A stretch of 64,000 bases of DNA from Bin87 sp965221295 (GCA_965221295.1 OZ244879.1:2852001-2916000), one strand, 5' to 3'; shown: positions 14,199 to 23,524, counted from the stretch's first letter. Numbers and translations are program-made. The notes: generated from the sequence alone by a model not told the origin.

Positions 14199-15551
14199 AT
14201 GCCACCGCTGCCCCTGGAAGGAGTTCGAGTCCTGGACTCCACCTACGTATTCGCCCTCCCCTACACCGGCGGTCAGCTGGCTGACTTGGGCGCGGATGTC
14301 ATCAAGATCGAAGGCCCGGGCCGGCCTGACATCACTCGGGGCGGCGGGCTGTACGGCACCTTCCCCGACAACGAACCGGGGGAAGATTGGTGGAATCGTC
14401 CGTCCACGTATCAATTGCTCAACCGGGGCAAAAAATCCCTGGTGCTGGATATGTCCCGGGAGGAAGGCCGCGACCTCTTCCGCGAATTGGTCAAGGTTAG
14501 CGACGTGGTGATGGAGAACTTTACGCCACGGGTGATGCGCCGTTGGGGCCTTGATTATCCGAATCTCCGCAAACTGCGGCCCGACATCATCATGGTTTCC
14601 AACACCGGCTACGGCCACGGGGATGGGCCATACTCTTCCTACCCGGCCCAGGCCACAACCCAGGAAGGCACCCACGGACACTGTTGGGTGACCGGGTATC
14701 CGGGCGACGATCCGTCCAAAGCTGGCAGATCCTTCGTGGACTTTCTCTCCACTTGGAGCGCCATGCTCGCCATCGGTTCTGCGCTGCGCTATCGCAACCG
14801 CACCGGCCGGGGTCAATGGATTGATATTGGCATGTATCAAGCTGGCGTCATGTTCCTCTCCGAGTACCTCATGGACGCCATCGCCAACGGACGCGAAGGT
14901 GAACGCATCGGCAACCGCCACCCCAATCGCGCCCCTCAGGGCGCCTACCCGGCGGCTGGCGATGATCAGTGGGTGGTTCTATCCGTGGCTGACAATGAGC
15001 AGTGGCTGGAGCTGTGCCGGTTGATGGAACGGCGCGACCTCGCCGAGGACCCGCAGCTCAGTACCGCGGCAGGACGCCACCTGCGGCACGACGAGATCGA
15101 CGCGGAAATATCCAATTGGACACGGCAGCGCGACCGGTATGACCTGATGCGCCAAATGCAGTCGGTCGGCATCGCCTCCGGCCCTGTGTTGAGCGGCAAG
15201 GACGTGCATTTTGACCCGCATTATCGCAGCCGCAACTTCCTGGAGCGGGTCAGACACTCCGACGACAGCGGCATCGGTTCCCGCATCATTATGGGCCGCC
15301 CATATCGCATGTCCAAAACCGACCTGTCAGTGCGCGGCCCGGCGCCCACTTTCGGGCAGGACAACCGGGCGCTGCTGGAAGAGCTACTGGGCAAACCGTC
15401 CCACCAGGTAGATCGGTTGGTCGACGACACGGTCGTAACCTCGGTTCCCACCAGCGGCGAGCCCTCACCCACGTTGGACCCGCAGGAGTTGGTGGCCCGC
15501 GGCCAATTGGCGGAATGGGACCCGGACTACCGGGAACGCCTGGGGCTCTGA
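14199..15551 (+). CDS. CaiB/BaiF family CoA-transferase
   Basis: A 450-residue protein of the class III CoA-transferase family: LEGVRVLDSTYVFALPYTGG at the N-terminus, LGADVIKIEGPGRPD, RGKKSLVLDMS and GQWIDIGMYQAG. The residue aligned with the catalytic Asp of formyl-CoA transferase appears to be Gln214, so it may not follow the standard anhydride mechanism. The ATG at 14199 follows a GGAG by about 11 bases; the longer frame from 14136 begins in repeat DNA. It lies 128 bases downstream of another CaiB gene, separated by the 16-bp repeat array. The C-terminal 60 residues extend past the usual family end. Confidence 0.83.
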   Translation: MPPLPLEGVRVLDSTYVFALPYTGGQLADLGADVIKIEGPGRPDITRGGGLYGTFPDNEPGEDWWNRPSTYQLLNRGKKSLVLDMSREEGRDLFRELVKVSDVVMENFTPRVMRRWGLDYPNLRKLRPDIIMVSNTGYGHGDGPYSSYPAQATTQEGTHGHCWVTGYPGDDPSKAGRSFVDFLSTWSAMLAIGSALRYRNRTGRGQWIDIGMYQAGVMFLSEYLMDAIANGREGERIGNRHPNRAPQGAYPAAGDDQWVVLSVADNEQWLELCRLMERRDLAEDPQLSTAAGRHLRHDEIDAEISNWTRQRDRYDLMRQMQSVGIASGPVLSGKDVHFDPHYRSRNFLERVRHSDDSGIGSRIIMGRPYRMSKTDLSVRGPAPTFGQDNRALLEELLGKPSHQVDRLVDDTVVTSVPTSGEPSPTLDPQELVARGQLAEWDPDYRERLGL

Positions 15552-15619
15552 GCCGATCCTGCCACCGTTGACGATTCCGACTGCTGGGAATAACCTGAAT
15601 ATCCCCCTGACTATTCCGA

Positions 15620-15691
15620 GGGCCCGTAGCTCAGTGGTAGAGCGTCCGACTCATAATCGGCAGGTCACAGGTTCGAACCCTGTCGGGCCCA
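15620..15691 (+). tRNA. tRNA with CAU anticodon (elongator Met or Ile2)
   Basis: A 72-base cloverleaf: acceptor GGGCCCG/CGGGCCC, D arm GCTC-AGTGGTA-GAGC, anticodon loop CTCATAA (CAU), T arm ACAGG-TTCGAAC-CCTGT, discriminator A. CCA is not encoded. The G1-C72 pair rules out an initiator tRNA. Sequence alone does not decide between elongator Met and the lysidine-modified Ile tRNA. Pair 27-43 is a T-C mismatch. Confidence 0.93.
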
Positions 15692-15788
15692 CTCCCCTTT
15701 TCCTGCCGGATCCGACTGGCCGACTGCGCCGGCTTGGCTGGAGGCGTCAGCGATTTGGGCCACATTCCGCTAACCATGAGGCATTGAC

Positions 15789-17528
15789 TTGTCCGAGTCT
15801 CAAGTGAGTTCAGCCGTCCGCTACGAACCGGACGAGCGCCCTCCGCTACTGTACACCGTCGGCATCGGCCTGCAGGTCGCCATACTCAACGTCGGCCCGG
15901 TGGTCATCACCGTAGCCATCGTGTTCAGGATCGCAGGGCAATCCGCGGAGTATCTGGCTTGGGGAGCCTTCGCTGCTCTCCTCGTCAGCGGCGTCGCGAC
16001 CGTCATGCAGGCGGCCCGCGTCTGGCGCATTGGCTCCGGGCACATTTTGCTCATGGGCACTTCAGGGGCATTCATTGCCGTGTGCGCGGGGGCGCTTCTG
16101 GAGACCGGTCCTGCGACCACCGCCAGTCTGATTGTGGTTTCGTCGCTCTTCCAGTTCCTGCTGGCTGCGAAACTGGCCCTGCTGCGCCGCATCTTCACGC
16201 CGGTGGTGTGCGGCACGGTGTTGATGCTGATAGCCGGCACCGCCATGCCAATCTTCTTCGCCACGATGATGGACGTGCCCGAAAGCGCGCCGGACATCGC
16301 GGCTCCCATCGTAGCGGTGGTGACCATCGTCGTGACCGCTGGGTTGGTGATGCGCGGTTCCGCCTCCTTGCGCATCTGGTCTCCTCTCATCGGCGTGGGC
16401 GCTGGCAGCGCGGTTGCGGCGCTTTTCGGCATCTACGACGCACAGTACGTCGCGGACGCGGGTTGGGTGGGCGTCCCAATCGGCGCGTGGCCGGGGTTGG
16501 ACATTGCTCCAGGCAAGGAATTCTGGGCCCTGCTGCCCGCCTTCATCATTGTGACGTTGGTGGGCGCCATAGAAACCATCGGCGACGGCGTAGCGATCCA
16601 GCAAGTTTCCCGCCGCCGCGAACAGGCTACCGACTTCCGCGTGGTGCAGGGCGCCCTCAACGCCGATGGCGTTGGCAACTTGCTCTCCGGCCTTGCCGCC
16701 ACCATGCCCAACACCACCTACTCCACCAGCGTGCCATTGGTGCAGGTCACGGGAATCGCTTCCCGGCACGTGGGAATCGCAATCGGCGTGGCCATCGGCG
16801 CGATGGCGTTCTTCCCCAAAATCGCCGCGGTGTTCATCGCCATTCCTGGACCGGTAGCCGGCGCCCTGGTGGTGGTCATCATTGGGGTGCTCTTCGTGCA
16901 GGGCATGAAGATGATCGTTGACGACGGCGTGGATCTTCGCAAGGCAACCGTGGCGGGAACATCGTTCTGGCTGGGGGTGGGTTTTCAGAATCAATGGATA
17001 TTCCCCGACCTCCTGGGCGATGGTTTCCTGGCGATCCTGCTGGGCAACGGCATGACCTCCGGCGCCATCGTGGCAATCCTGATGACCTTGTTCTTGGAGA
17101 TCACGCAACCCAGACGACGTTCCGTGAAACTGCCAATGGATGCTGAAGCCCAGCCCAGGGTTGACGAATTGCTGCGCCGGTTCGCGTCGCAATACCGGTG
17201 GGATGACGCCGCCACGGCGCAATTGACCGCTGCCAACGAAGAGGCCTTGGCCATCATTATGCAGGAAGAAGACCTTGTGACATCCGGACGGGCCAGACGC
17301 CTCTCGGTTTCCGTCCGCATGGAGGACGGCGCGGCGGTAATGGATTACGCGACGGCGCTGGAAGGCGACAACATGGAGGATCGTTTGGCCTGCCTCGGCG
17401 ATTTGCCGCCTATCCCGGACGAAAACGAAGTGTCGTTCCGGCTGTTGCGGCATTACGCCTCATCCGTGCAGCACCGGAAATACCACGGTGTGGACATCAT
17501 CACCGTGAGCGTCGCCGCCCCCGGCTGA
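15789..17528 (+). CDS. NCS2 family purine/pyrimidine permease with extra C-terminal domain
   Basis: A 579-residue protein. Residues about 20-440 form a polytopic uracil/xanthine permease: GLQVAILNVGPVV in the first helix, a later ETIGDGVAIQQVSRR and GLAATMPNTTYSTSVPLVQ, which match the substrate-site helices of NCS2 transporters. Residues about 450-579 are soluble and unusual. They include TAANEEALAIIMQEE and a final RLLRHYASSVQHRKYHGVD, a layout that could be a degenerate RsbW/HATPase-like fold (inference). The start is TTG, supported by GAGG seven bases upstream. A histidine phosphatase gene follows after 42 bases. Confidence 0.85.
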   Translation: MSESQVSSAVRYEPDERPPLLYTVGIGLQVAILNVGPVVITVAIVFRIAGQSAEYLAWGAFAALLVSGVATVMQAARVWRIGSGHILLMGTSGAFIAVCAGALLETGPATTASLIVVSSLFQFLLAAKLALLRRIFTPVVCGTVLMLIAGTAMPIFFATMMDVPESAPDIAAPIVAVVTIVVTAGLVMRGSASLRIWSPLIGVGAGSAVAALFGIYDAQYVADAGWVGVPIGAWPGLDIAPGKEFWALLPAFIIVTLVGAIETIGDGVAIQQVSRRREQATDFRVVQGALNADGVGNLLSGLAATMPNTTYSTSVPLVQVTGIASRHVGIAIGVAIGAMAFFPKIAAVFIAIPGPVAGALVVVIIGVLFVQGMKMIVDDGVDLRKATVAGTSFWLGVGFQNQWIFPDLLGDGFLAILLGNGMTSGAIVAILMTLFLEITQPRRRSVKLPMDAEAQPRVDELLRRFASQYRWDDAATAQLTAANEEALAIIMQEEDLVTSGRARRLSVSVRMEDGAAVMDYATALEGDNMEDRLACLGDLPPIPDENEVSFRLLRHYASSVQHRKYHGVDIITVSVAAPG

Positions 17529-17570
17529 TGGAACGCGCCGCGACCCTCCAGCCGGCCGCGCGCGCCAAAC

Positions 17571-18113
17571 ATGCCTGACGTGATTCTGATACGGCATTGC
17601 CAAGCCCACGGTCAGCGTCCCGACGCGCCCTTGACCGAGATCGGGCTGCGGCAGGCTGTCGTGTTGCGGGATTTCCTTGCACAGCATCCCATTGACCTGG
17701 TGGCCTCCAGCGAATACTGCCGAGCCCGACAAACCGCGGAACCATTGGCCGATGCCCTGGGGCTGGATGTGCGAGTGGACGCGCGTTTGAACGAGCGGAC
17801 AATCTCCGCAGATCCGGTATCCCACTGGCGGGAAATCGTCAGGGGTTCTTTTGGCGACCCCGACCTGCGGGCTCCGGGCGGCGAGTCCGCTCGGGAAGTC
17901 CTCGCCCGGGCCTGGAGCGCCTTGGACGAATTGCTCAGCGACGGGCATCGTATGCCGGCCTTGGTCTCTCACGGCAACTGGATCAGCCTGGTTTTGCACT
18001 CCATGGACCGCGCCTTTGGATACGAGGAATGGGAAGACATGTCGAATCCAGACGTTTACCTGATCCACGGCCTGGATTCCGGCGCCGCGCGTTACCAGAG
18101 GCTGTGGGAATAA
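17571..18113 (+). CDS. Histidine phosphatase family protein
   Basis: A 180-residue member of the phosphoglycerate-mutase-like superfamily. The catalytic LIRHCQAHG (His9) carries Cys where most members have Gly (RHC instead of RHG). SSEYCRARQTAEPLA and the second-His motif ALVSHGNW are in place, and a central Glu-rich LNERTI gives the proton donor. It could dephosphorylate small metabolites; the substrate is unknown. It stands between the permease and an SDR gene on one strand, probably in one transcript. Confidence 0.87.
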   Translation: MPDVILIRHCQAHGQRPDAPLTEIGLRQAVVLRDFLAQHPIDLVASSEYCRARQTAEPLADALGLDVRVDARLNERTISADPVSHWREIVRGSFGDPDLRAPGGESAREVLARAWSALDELLSDGHRMPALVSHGNWISLVLHSMDRAFGYEEWEDMSNPDVYLIHGLDSGAARYQRLWE

Positions 18114-18132
18114 CCCAAAATGAGGAGGCGAT

Positions 18133-18891
18133 ATGGGACGACTGGAAGGAAAGGTGGCGTTGATCAGCGGGGGAGCCCGAGGGATGGGCGCCGTGGAAGC
18201 CCGGTTGTTTGCCGCTGAGGGCGCCGCCGTAGTAATTGGCGACATCCTGGATGAGGAAGGCCAGGCGACCGCCGCCAGCATCCGAGCCGACGGTGGACGA
18301 TGCGCCTACCACCGGCTGAACGTCACTTCTGAGTCCGATTGGAAAGGCGCCGTGGATTCCACCATCTCGGCCTATGGCAAGCTGGACACGCTGGTCAACA
18401 ACGCGGGAATAGGCAGCAGCTCATTCCGAGTTCACGAGGAGCCGGTGGAACGTTGGGACGCCACGATGGGAGTGAACCTCAAGGGGGTTTTCCTGGGAAC
18501 CCGGGCCGTGATTCCCACGATGCTGGTGGCGGGTGGCGGGTCAATCATCAACATATCATCGCAGTTGGGGATCGTCGCGGTACCGCACAGCGGAGCGGCC
18601 TATCAAACTGCCAAGGGCGGCGTCCGCATTCTGACCAAAGCGACTGCCCTGCAATACGCCAGCGACGGAATCCGGGTGAATTCCGTGCACCCGGGGCCAA
18701 TCGTCACGGATATGACGGAGGCCGGCCGCTCCGACCCGGAACGCCTGGCCATCATGTTGGCGCGAATCCCCATGGGACGCTACGGCGAGCCGGACGAAGT
18801 CGCCAACGCCGTGCTGTACCTGGCCTCGGACGAATCATCCTTCGTCACCGGCAGCGAAGTCGTGGTGGACGGCGGCTGGACGGCCCAATAA
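18133..18891 (+). CDS. Short-chain dehydrogenase/reductase (SDR)
   Basis: A 252-residue classical SDR. The NAD(P)-binding GGARGMG is at 13-19, LVNNAG at 88-93, the catalytic Ser in NISSQLG (142-143) and YQTAK at 157-161 (Tyr157, Lys161). The C-terminal GSEVVVDGGW completes the family pattern. An Asp at the end of beta-2 (GDILD) favours NAD over NADP. GGAGG precedes the ATG. Its stop abuts the stop of the convergent LLM gene with no intervening base. Confidence 0.92.
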   Translation: MGRLEGKVALISGGARGMGAVEARLFAAEGAAVVIGDILDEEGQATAASIRADGGRCAYHRLNVTSESDWKGAVDSTISAYGKLDTLVNNAGIGSSSFRVHEEPVERWDATMGVNLKGVFLGTRAVIPTMLVAGGGSIINISSQLGIVAVPHSGAAYQTAKGGVRILTKATALQYASDGIRVNSVHPGPIVTDMTEAGRSDPERLAIMLARIPMGRYGEPDEVANAVLYLASDESSFVTGSEVVVDGGWTAQ

Positions 18892-19809
18892 TCAGGGTTT
18901 GGGGAGTTCGCTGAACCGTTGCAGTTGTTCGATGAACTGGTCCGGGTTGGCGGCGCGGGGCTCCGCCACCAGATAAGTTAGGCCAGCGTCAGCGTAATCC
19001 ACCAGGTCTTGGGCGATCTGGTTGGCGGAGCCACGCAGCGGCGTGCGGCCTTCTCCTGACAACGACTGTCCGGTGATTTCCAGACCGGCCCGCAGCGAAA
19101 TTTCGTAGCCCGCCATGGTGAATACCAATTCGGAGCGGAGGCGGGATATTCTGGCCACGACATCCGCAACATCGCCAGGCGACTGCCGAACGCCATGCCA
19201 TCCGTCGCCCAGGCTGGCGGCCCGCCGGAGGGCCGGCGCGCTGATTCCACCGGTCCAGATGGGCGGGCAAGGACTCTGCGACGGACGCGGGGAGATCTCT
19301 ATTTCACGGATGCCGGGATCTACACCCGTGTCAGTCAGGTTGGCGCCGGTCCATAACGCCCGCATGATCCGAATGTGACTGTCGGTTGCGGCGCCCCGAG
19401 ACTCGAACTCGGCGCCCAGCGCGTCAAACTCCTCGGCCATCCACCCAACCCCAGCGCCGACGATTAGTCGACCCGATGAAATAACGTCCAGCGTCGCCAG
19501 CATCTTGGCGTTGAGCACGGGGTGTCGATAGGGCAGCACCAGGACGCTGAACCCCAGACGCGCCGAATCAGTTACCGCAGCCAGATAAGACAGGGCGGCG
19601 ATCGGCTCCAGGATCGCGTCCTTAGAATCCAGCGGGAAATGTCCGTCGGATCGGTAGGGATAGGCCGACCGTAGCCGCGCCGGCAGGGCCACATGATCGC
19701 TGAGGAACACGCCATGGTAACCCAGGGCCTCGGCCTCCCGAGCGATTCGGGCCAGCGTCTCGATGCGAGCCATGGGGCCCACGTTGGGTAGGATAACGCC
19801 GTAGCGCAT
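18892..19809 (-). CDS. LLM-class (probably F420-dependent) oxidoreductase
   Basis: A 305-residue TIM-barrel luciferase-like protein. MRYGVILPN at the N-terminus, GVFLSDHVALP, then SVLVLPYRHPVLNAKMLATL, GRLIVGAGVGWMAEEF and PPIWTGG are the marks of the TIGR03619-like F420-dependent group. Cofactor choice between F420 and FMN is inferred. It lies 70 bases downstream of an asparaginase-like gene on the minus strand and is likely in its operon. GGAAGG precedes the ATG. Confidence 0.85.
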   Translation of the reverse strand: MRYGVILPNVGPMARIETLARIAREAEALGYHGVFLSDHVALPARLRSAYPYRSDGHFPLDSKDAILEPIAALSYLAAVTDSARLGFSVLVLPYRHPVLNAKMLATLDVISSGRLIVGAGVGWMAEEFDALGAEFESRGAATDSHIRIMRALWTGANLTDTGVDPGIREIEISPRPSQSPCPPIWTGGISAPALRRAASLGDGWHGVRQSPGDVADVVARISRLRSELVFTMAGYEISLRAGLEITGQSLSGEGRTPLRGSANQIAQDLVDYADAGLTYLVAEPRAANPDQFIEQLQRFSELPKP

Positions 19810-19879
19810 GATTGCCTTCCATCGTTGTCGCCCACCGTCGCCACCTGAAAACAGGCGCGCCAGGGGGATTCGCAGCGGT

Positions 19880-20890
19880 TCAGTACTCGAGCATCATGCG
19901 TTGCAATTCCGCCGGATCTGAGGTGGCGGTCAGCCCGAGCATGAGCAGGATGCGCGCCTTCTTGGGATGGAGGTTGTCGGCGACGATGTATCCGTCCTCG
20001 GTGAACCGGCGGGTTTGAACCACGCGGCCGGTTCCCACGTGGGTCGAGATCGCCACTGGTACGCCGGACTTCATGGCCCGACGCAGCGCGGCCATGAAGG
20101 GAGACGGCGATCCCCCGCTACCCAGGCCGGCGGCCACGATTCCCTGCGCTCCCGACTCCACCAGCGCGTCAATCGTCCTACCGTCGGCGCCCGCGTAGGC
20201 ATAGGCGATGTCGACTCGGGGCAACTCAACGATGCTGGACATGTCGAATTCGGCATCGACGGTGTGTCGTCGTTCAGGTCTGCGGTAGTATGCCACCGTT
20301 CCGTCAGAGTCGGCGTAACCGAGGAATCCCATGTGGCCGGACTGAAAGGTCTCGACCCGGTAGGAATCCGTTTTCGTCACGTCGCGGCTGGCCTGTATCT
20401 CGTTGTTGAGGACTACCAGGACGCCGCGGCCGGCCGAGTTGGGATCGGCGGCAACGCGGATGGCGTCCAGCAGGTTGTTGTCGGCGTCGGTTCCCATCGC
20501 TGACGGAGGTCGCATGGCGCCGGTAACCACCACGGGCCGTCGGTCCCGCACGGTCAGGTTCAGGAAATAGGCTGTCTCCTCCAGGGTGGCGGTGCCATGC
20601 GTCACCACCGCGCCGGCGGCAGATTCATCGCCAGCGAACCGTTGGTTGACGCGATTGGCCAGCGCGATCCAGTGGGTGGGGTAAACCTCGGTGCTGCCCA
20701 CGTTGATCACTTGTTCAGGTTTGACCTCCGCCAGATTTTGCGCTTCGGGGATCCTGGCCAGCATCTCCTCGATGCTGAGCTGGCGCCCCTGGTAGCTGTA
20801 GTTAGCGAAGTCGGTGCGGGACTGGCCAACGAACGAGATGGTGCCGCCCGTGCCGTACAGATACACCCGTGGCGGTTTTTCGTATGTCAT
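19880..20890 (-). CDS. Asparaginase/glutaminase-like protein with altered catalytic Asp
   Basis: A 336-residue protein of the L-asparaginase family. LYGTGGTISF carries the nucleophile Thr17, and the second motif reads HGTATLEETAYFL (98-110). In E. coli asparaginase II this is HGTDTMEETA, where Thr89-Asp90 are catalytic; here Asp is replaced by Ala101 (GCC codon). Lys173 in DVTKTDS matches catalytic Lys162. The amide-binding site is therefore changed and the real substrate may differ from asparagine. No signal peptide is seen. The ATG at 20890 follows AGGAGG by eight bases. Confidence 0.85.
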   Translation of the reverse strand: MTYEKPPRVYLYGTGGTISFVGQSRTDFANYSYQGRQLSIEEMLARIPEAQNLAEVKPEQVINVGSTEVYPTHWIALANRVNQRFAGDESAAGAVVTHGTATLEETAYFLNLTVRDRRPVVVTGAMRPPSAMGTDADNNLLDAIRVAADPNSAGRGVLVVLNNEIQASRDVTKTDSYRVETFQSGHMGFLGYADSDGTVAYYRRPERRHTVDAEFDMSSIVELPRVDIAYAYAGADGRTIDALVESGAQGIVAAGLGSGGSPSPFMAALRRAMKSGVPVAISTHVGTGRVVQTRRFTEDGYIVADNLHPKKARILLMLGLTATSDPAELQRMMLEY

Positions 20891-21000
20891 GTTGAGTCCT
20901 CCTGCCGGTTGGTCGGCGACCATCGCCGCGCTGCGCTCGCGTCGGCGCGACGGGAACAGGTCTGCCTGAACAGGTCCCAGCGGCCGCGGCGAGCGGAATT

Positions 21001-21029
21001 TTGCAATTTCGTTTTCGCGCCGCTAATAT
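21001..21029 (+). promoter_or_regulatory. Sigma-70-type promoter for ftsH
   Basis: TTGCAA (21001-21006) and TAATAT (21024-21029) have 17-base spacing, about 69 bases before the ftsH start. TATAGT at 21027 is an alternative -10. Confidence 0.5.
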
Positions 21030-21097
21030 AGTAATCTAATTTCCGGCAACCGACCTATGGCTGGGTTGAACCGCAACACTCATTGTGCAGGGGCGCC

Positions 21098-23080
21098 ATG
21101 ACCAACAATCGCTGGGTTCGCAACAGTCTGATCTACCTCCTCATAATCATCGGGGTCATCGTCATCTTCTACACGCTGATCCCCAGCTTCGGGAGCAGCG
21201 AGCAGATCTCCCTGAAGCAAGTTCTTGACCAATCCCGCAGCGGCCAGATCAAGCAGATCGTCGTTGACGGGGAGAAACTGACCGTGATCCCGCAGACGGG
21301 AGCCGGCGGGGAAATGGTGAAATACACCAGCCGCGTCGGCAAGAACACCGACTTGATCCAACTGCTGGCGGACCACGGAGCGCTGAACGGGCCCACCGCG
21401 CCGGATGTCGAGTATAAAGGCTCCAGCGGTTTCGGCAGCGTGTTTGGCATCCTGCTGAACTTCCTGCCGCTGATATTCTTTGGCGGCCTGATCCTACTGA
21501 TGATGAGGCAGGCGCAGGGCTCCAACAACCAGACCATGAGCTTCGGGAGAAGCCGCGCCCGCATGATGCCCTTCAACCGCCCTTCGGTAACCTTCAGCGA
21601 CGTTGCGGGGGTGGATGAGGCCAAGGCCGAACTGGAAGAGGTCGTCGAGTTCCTCAAGTATCCGGAGCGGTTCTTGCAGTTGGGTGCTCGGATCCCCAAG
21701 GGCGTGCTGTTGGTGGGACCTCCAGGCACGGGCAAGACTCTGCTGGCGCGCGCCGTCGCCGGCGAGGCCGGCGTGCCGTTCTTCCACATATCCGGCAGCG
21801 AATTCGTCGAAATGTTCGTTGGCGTAGGGGCGGCCCGGGTGCGCGACCTCTTCGAGCAGGCCAAGCGCAACGCTCCGTGCATCATGTTCGTTGACGAAAT
21901 CGACGCCGTGGGACGGCATCGAGGCGCCGGCTTAGGTGGCGGCCACGACGAGCGTGAACAGACATTGAACCAAATCCTGGTGGAAATGGACGGTTTCGAG
22001 ACGAACACCAACATCATCGTGATCGCCGCCACCAACCGGCCCGACATCCTGGACCCGGCCCTGCTGCGGCCGGGGCGCTTTGACCGCCGGGTCACCCTCG
22101 ACCTCCCGGACGTTTCCGGGCGCGAGGCGATCCTGAAAGTTCACGTATCGGGCAAGCCTCTCTCTTCGGAAATCCGAATCGACGTGGTGGCTCGGGAGAC
22201 GCCTGGCTTCAGCGGCGCCGACCTATCCAACCTGGTCAACGAGGCGGCGTTGCTGGCGGCCCGGAAGAACCAATCGAGCATCTTCATGCAGGACTTCGAA
22301 GAGGCCATCGAACGGGTCATCGCCGGGCCGGAACGCAAGAGCCGGGTTATCAACCAGCGTGAAAAGGAAATGACCGCCTACCACGAAGCGGGCCACGCCT
22401 TGGTGGCCTGGCGCCTGCCTCACGCCGACCGAGTGCACAAGATCAGCATCGTGTCCCGGGGCAACATGGGCGGACATACCACCCTCCTGCCCGAGGAAGA
22501 CCGCTATCTGTGGACCAAAAACCAGTTCCAGGACATGCTGGCCGTGATGATGGGCGGGCGCGTCGCCGAGGAACTGATCTTCGATGAGGTCACCACTGGC
22601 GCCAGCAATGACATCGAGCGGGCCACCAAGACCGCGTTGGGGATGGTGAAACGCTACGGAATGTCTCCCAGCCTGGGCCCCAGGACGTTCGGGAAGCGGG
22701 AGGAACTGGTCTTCCTGGGTCGAGAGTTGAACGAGGAACGCGATTACGGCGACAAAATCGCCGAAGAAATCGACGTGGAAGTGCGGCACTTGATCCACAG
22801 CGCCTACCGTCAAGCTCAGGAAGTCCTGATCGATTACAAACCCAAGCTGGTGCAGGTGGCCGAGTACCTCATTGAGCACGAAGCCATATCGGGCGACGCT
22901 CTGGTTGGCCTATTCAACGACGAGCTCCCGGGCGCCGAACCCGAACCCGTTGAACCAGCGCCCGCCCCGCAATCGCCCTACGCGCCGCCCGCGCCTCCAG
23001 TCAATCAGGGTGAACCACTGCCGAACCCGGCTCCGTCTTTCGCAAGCTCCAACGACGGCAATCTTCCCGTGGACGACTGA
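21098..23080 (+). CDS. ftsH: FtsH, ATP-dependent membrane zinc metalloprotease
   Basis: A 660-residue FtsH. Membrane segments lie near residues 10-30 and 113-136 around a small periplasmic domain. The AAA module has Walker A GPPGTGKT (207-214), Walker B FVDEIDA and the second region of homology ATNRPDILDPALLRPGRFD. The zinc-protease motif HEAGH is at 429-433. The C-terminal tail from about 615 is Pro-rich and probably disordered. It degrades misfolded membrane proteins and short-lived regulators. The ATG at 21098 is chosen over an upstream start by its AGGGG site. hflK and hflC follow nearby. Confidence 0.97.
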   Translation: MTNNRWVRNSLIYLLIIIGVIVIFYTLIPSFGSSEQISLKQVLDQSRSGQIKQIVVDGEKLTVIPQTGAGGEMVKYTSRVGKNTDLIQLLADHGALNGPTAPDVEYKGSSGFGSVFGILLNFLPLIFFGGLILLMMRQAQGSNNQTMSFGRSRARMMPFNRPSVTFSDVAGVDEAKAELEEVVEFLKYPERFLQLGARIPKGVLLVGPPGTGKTLLARAVAGEAGVPFFHISGSEFVEMFVGVGAARVRDLFEQAKRNAPCIMFVDEIDAVGRHRGAGLGGGHDEREQTLNQILVEMDGFETNTNIIVIAATNRPDILDPALLRPGRFDRRVTLDLPDVSGREAILKVHVSGKPLSSEIRIDVVARETPGFSGADLSNLVNEAALLAARKNQSSIFMQDFEEAIERVIAGPERKSRVINQREKEMTAYHEAGHALVAWRLPHADRVHKISIVSRGNMGGHTTLLPEEDRYLWTKNQFQDMLAVMMGGRVAEELIFDEVTTGASNDIERATKTALGMVKRYGMSPSLGPRTFGKREELVFLGRELNEERDYGDKIAEEIDVEVRHLIHSAYRQAQEVLIDYKPKLVQVAEYLIEHEAISGDALVGLFNDELPGAEPEPVEPAPAPQSPYAPPAPPVNQGEPLPNPAPSFASSNDGNLPVDD

Positions 23081-23109
23081 CCCGAAGCCCGGTTTGTCGG
23101 CGACGCAAC

Positions 23110-23134
23110 GGGGGCGGGTGGTTTGCCCGCCCCC
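23110..23134 (+). terminator. Terminator after ftsH
   Basis: A 9-bp stem GGGGGCGGG/CCCGCCCCC with a 7-base loop lies 29 bases after the ftsH stop. A second inverted repeat (TTGGCGCC/GGCGCCAA, 23141-23170) follows and encloses a run of seven T. Confidence 0.75.
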
Positions 23135-23206
23135 GAATTGTTGGCGCCCTGGCTTTTTTTGACGGCGCCAACCGCCGTCCTTAGCCATTCCCGGAACACG
23201 CAACAG

Positions 23207-23524
23207 CTATTCGCCAGAACCTTCCTCGGGTTCTGCATCTAGGGGCAGGCTACGGTAGTAGAGGCCCCACTGCTGGAGCAGCGATTCGACCCGAGGGTCC
23301 TTCAGCGCCACCAGCTCACGGAAAAACCCCGCCATGGCGTGGGCCGGGCGAAGCTCGTCGCTGCACACCCAACTGCGCTCGCCTGGCGCAGCGTACACCA
23401 AGCCGCTCTGATGCGTGCAGGTGAACTGCAAACGAGCCAGGTCTTGGCCGATTTTGACGGTTACGCCCTGAGGCTGGGGCCGGGGTTCGGTAGCATTGGA
23501 AGTGATGTGCACTGGTGTGGTCAT
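23207..23524 (-). CDS. Hypothetical protein between ftsH and hflK (opposite strand)
   Basis: A 105-residue soluble protein that I do not recognise. It begins MTTPVHITSN, has GQDLARLQFTCTHQSGLVY in the middle and a helical GFFRELVALKDPRVESLLQQW before an acidic tail. It is the only frame filling this 670-base gap and lies opposite to its neighbours. No strong ribosome site is seen (GGTGA before the ATG), so it may be weakly expressed. Confidence 0.5.
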   Translation of the reverse strand: MTTPVHITSNATEPRPQPQGVTVKIGQDLARLQFTCTHQSGLVYAAPGERSWVCSDELRPAHAMAGFFRELVALKDPRVESLLQQWGLYYRSLPLDAEPEEGSGE

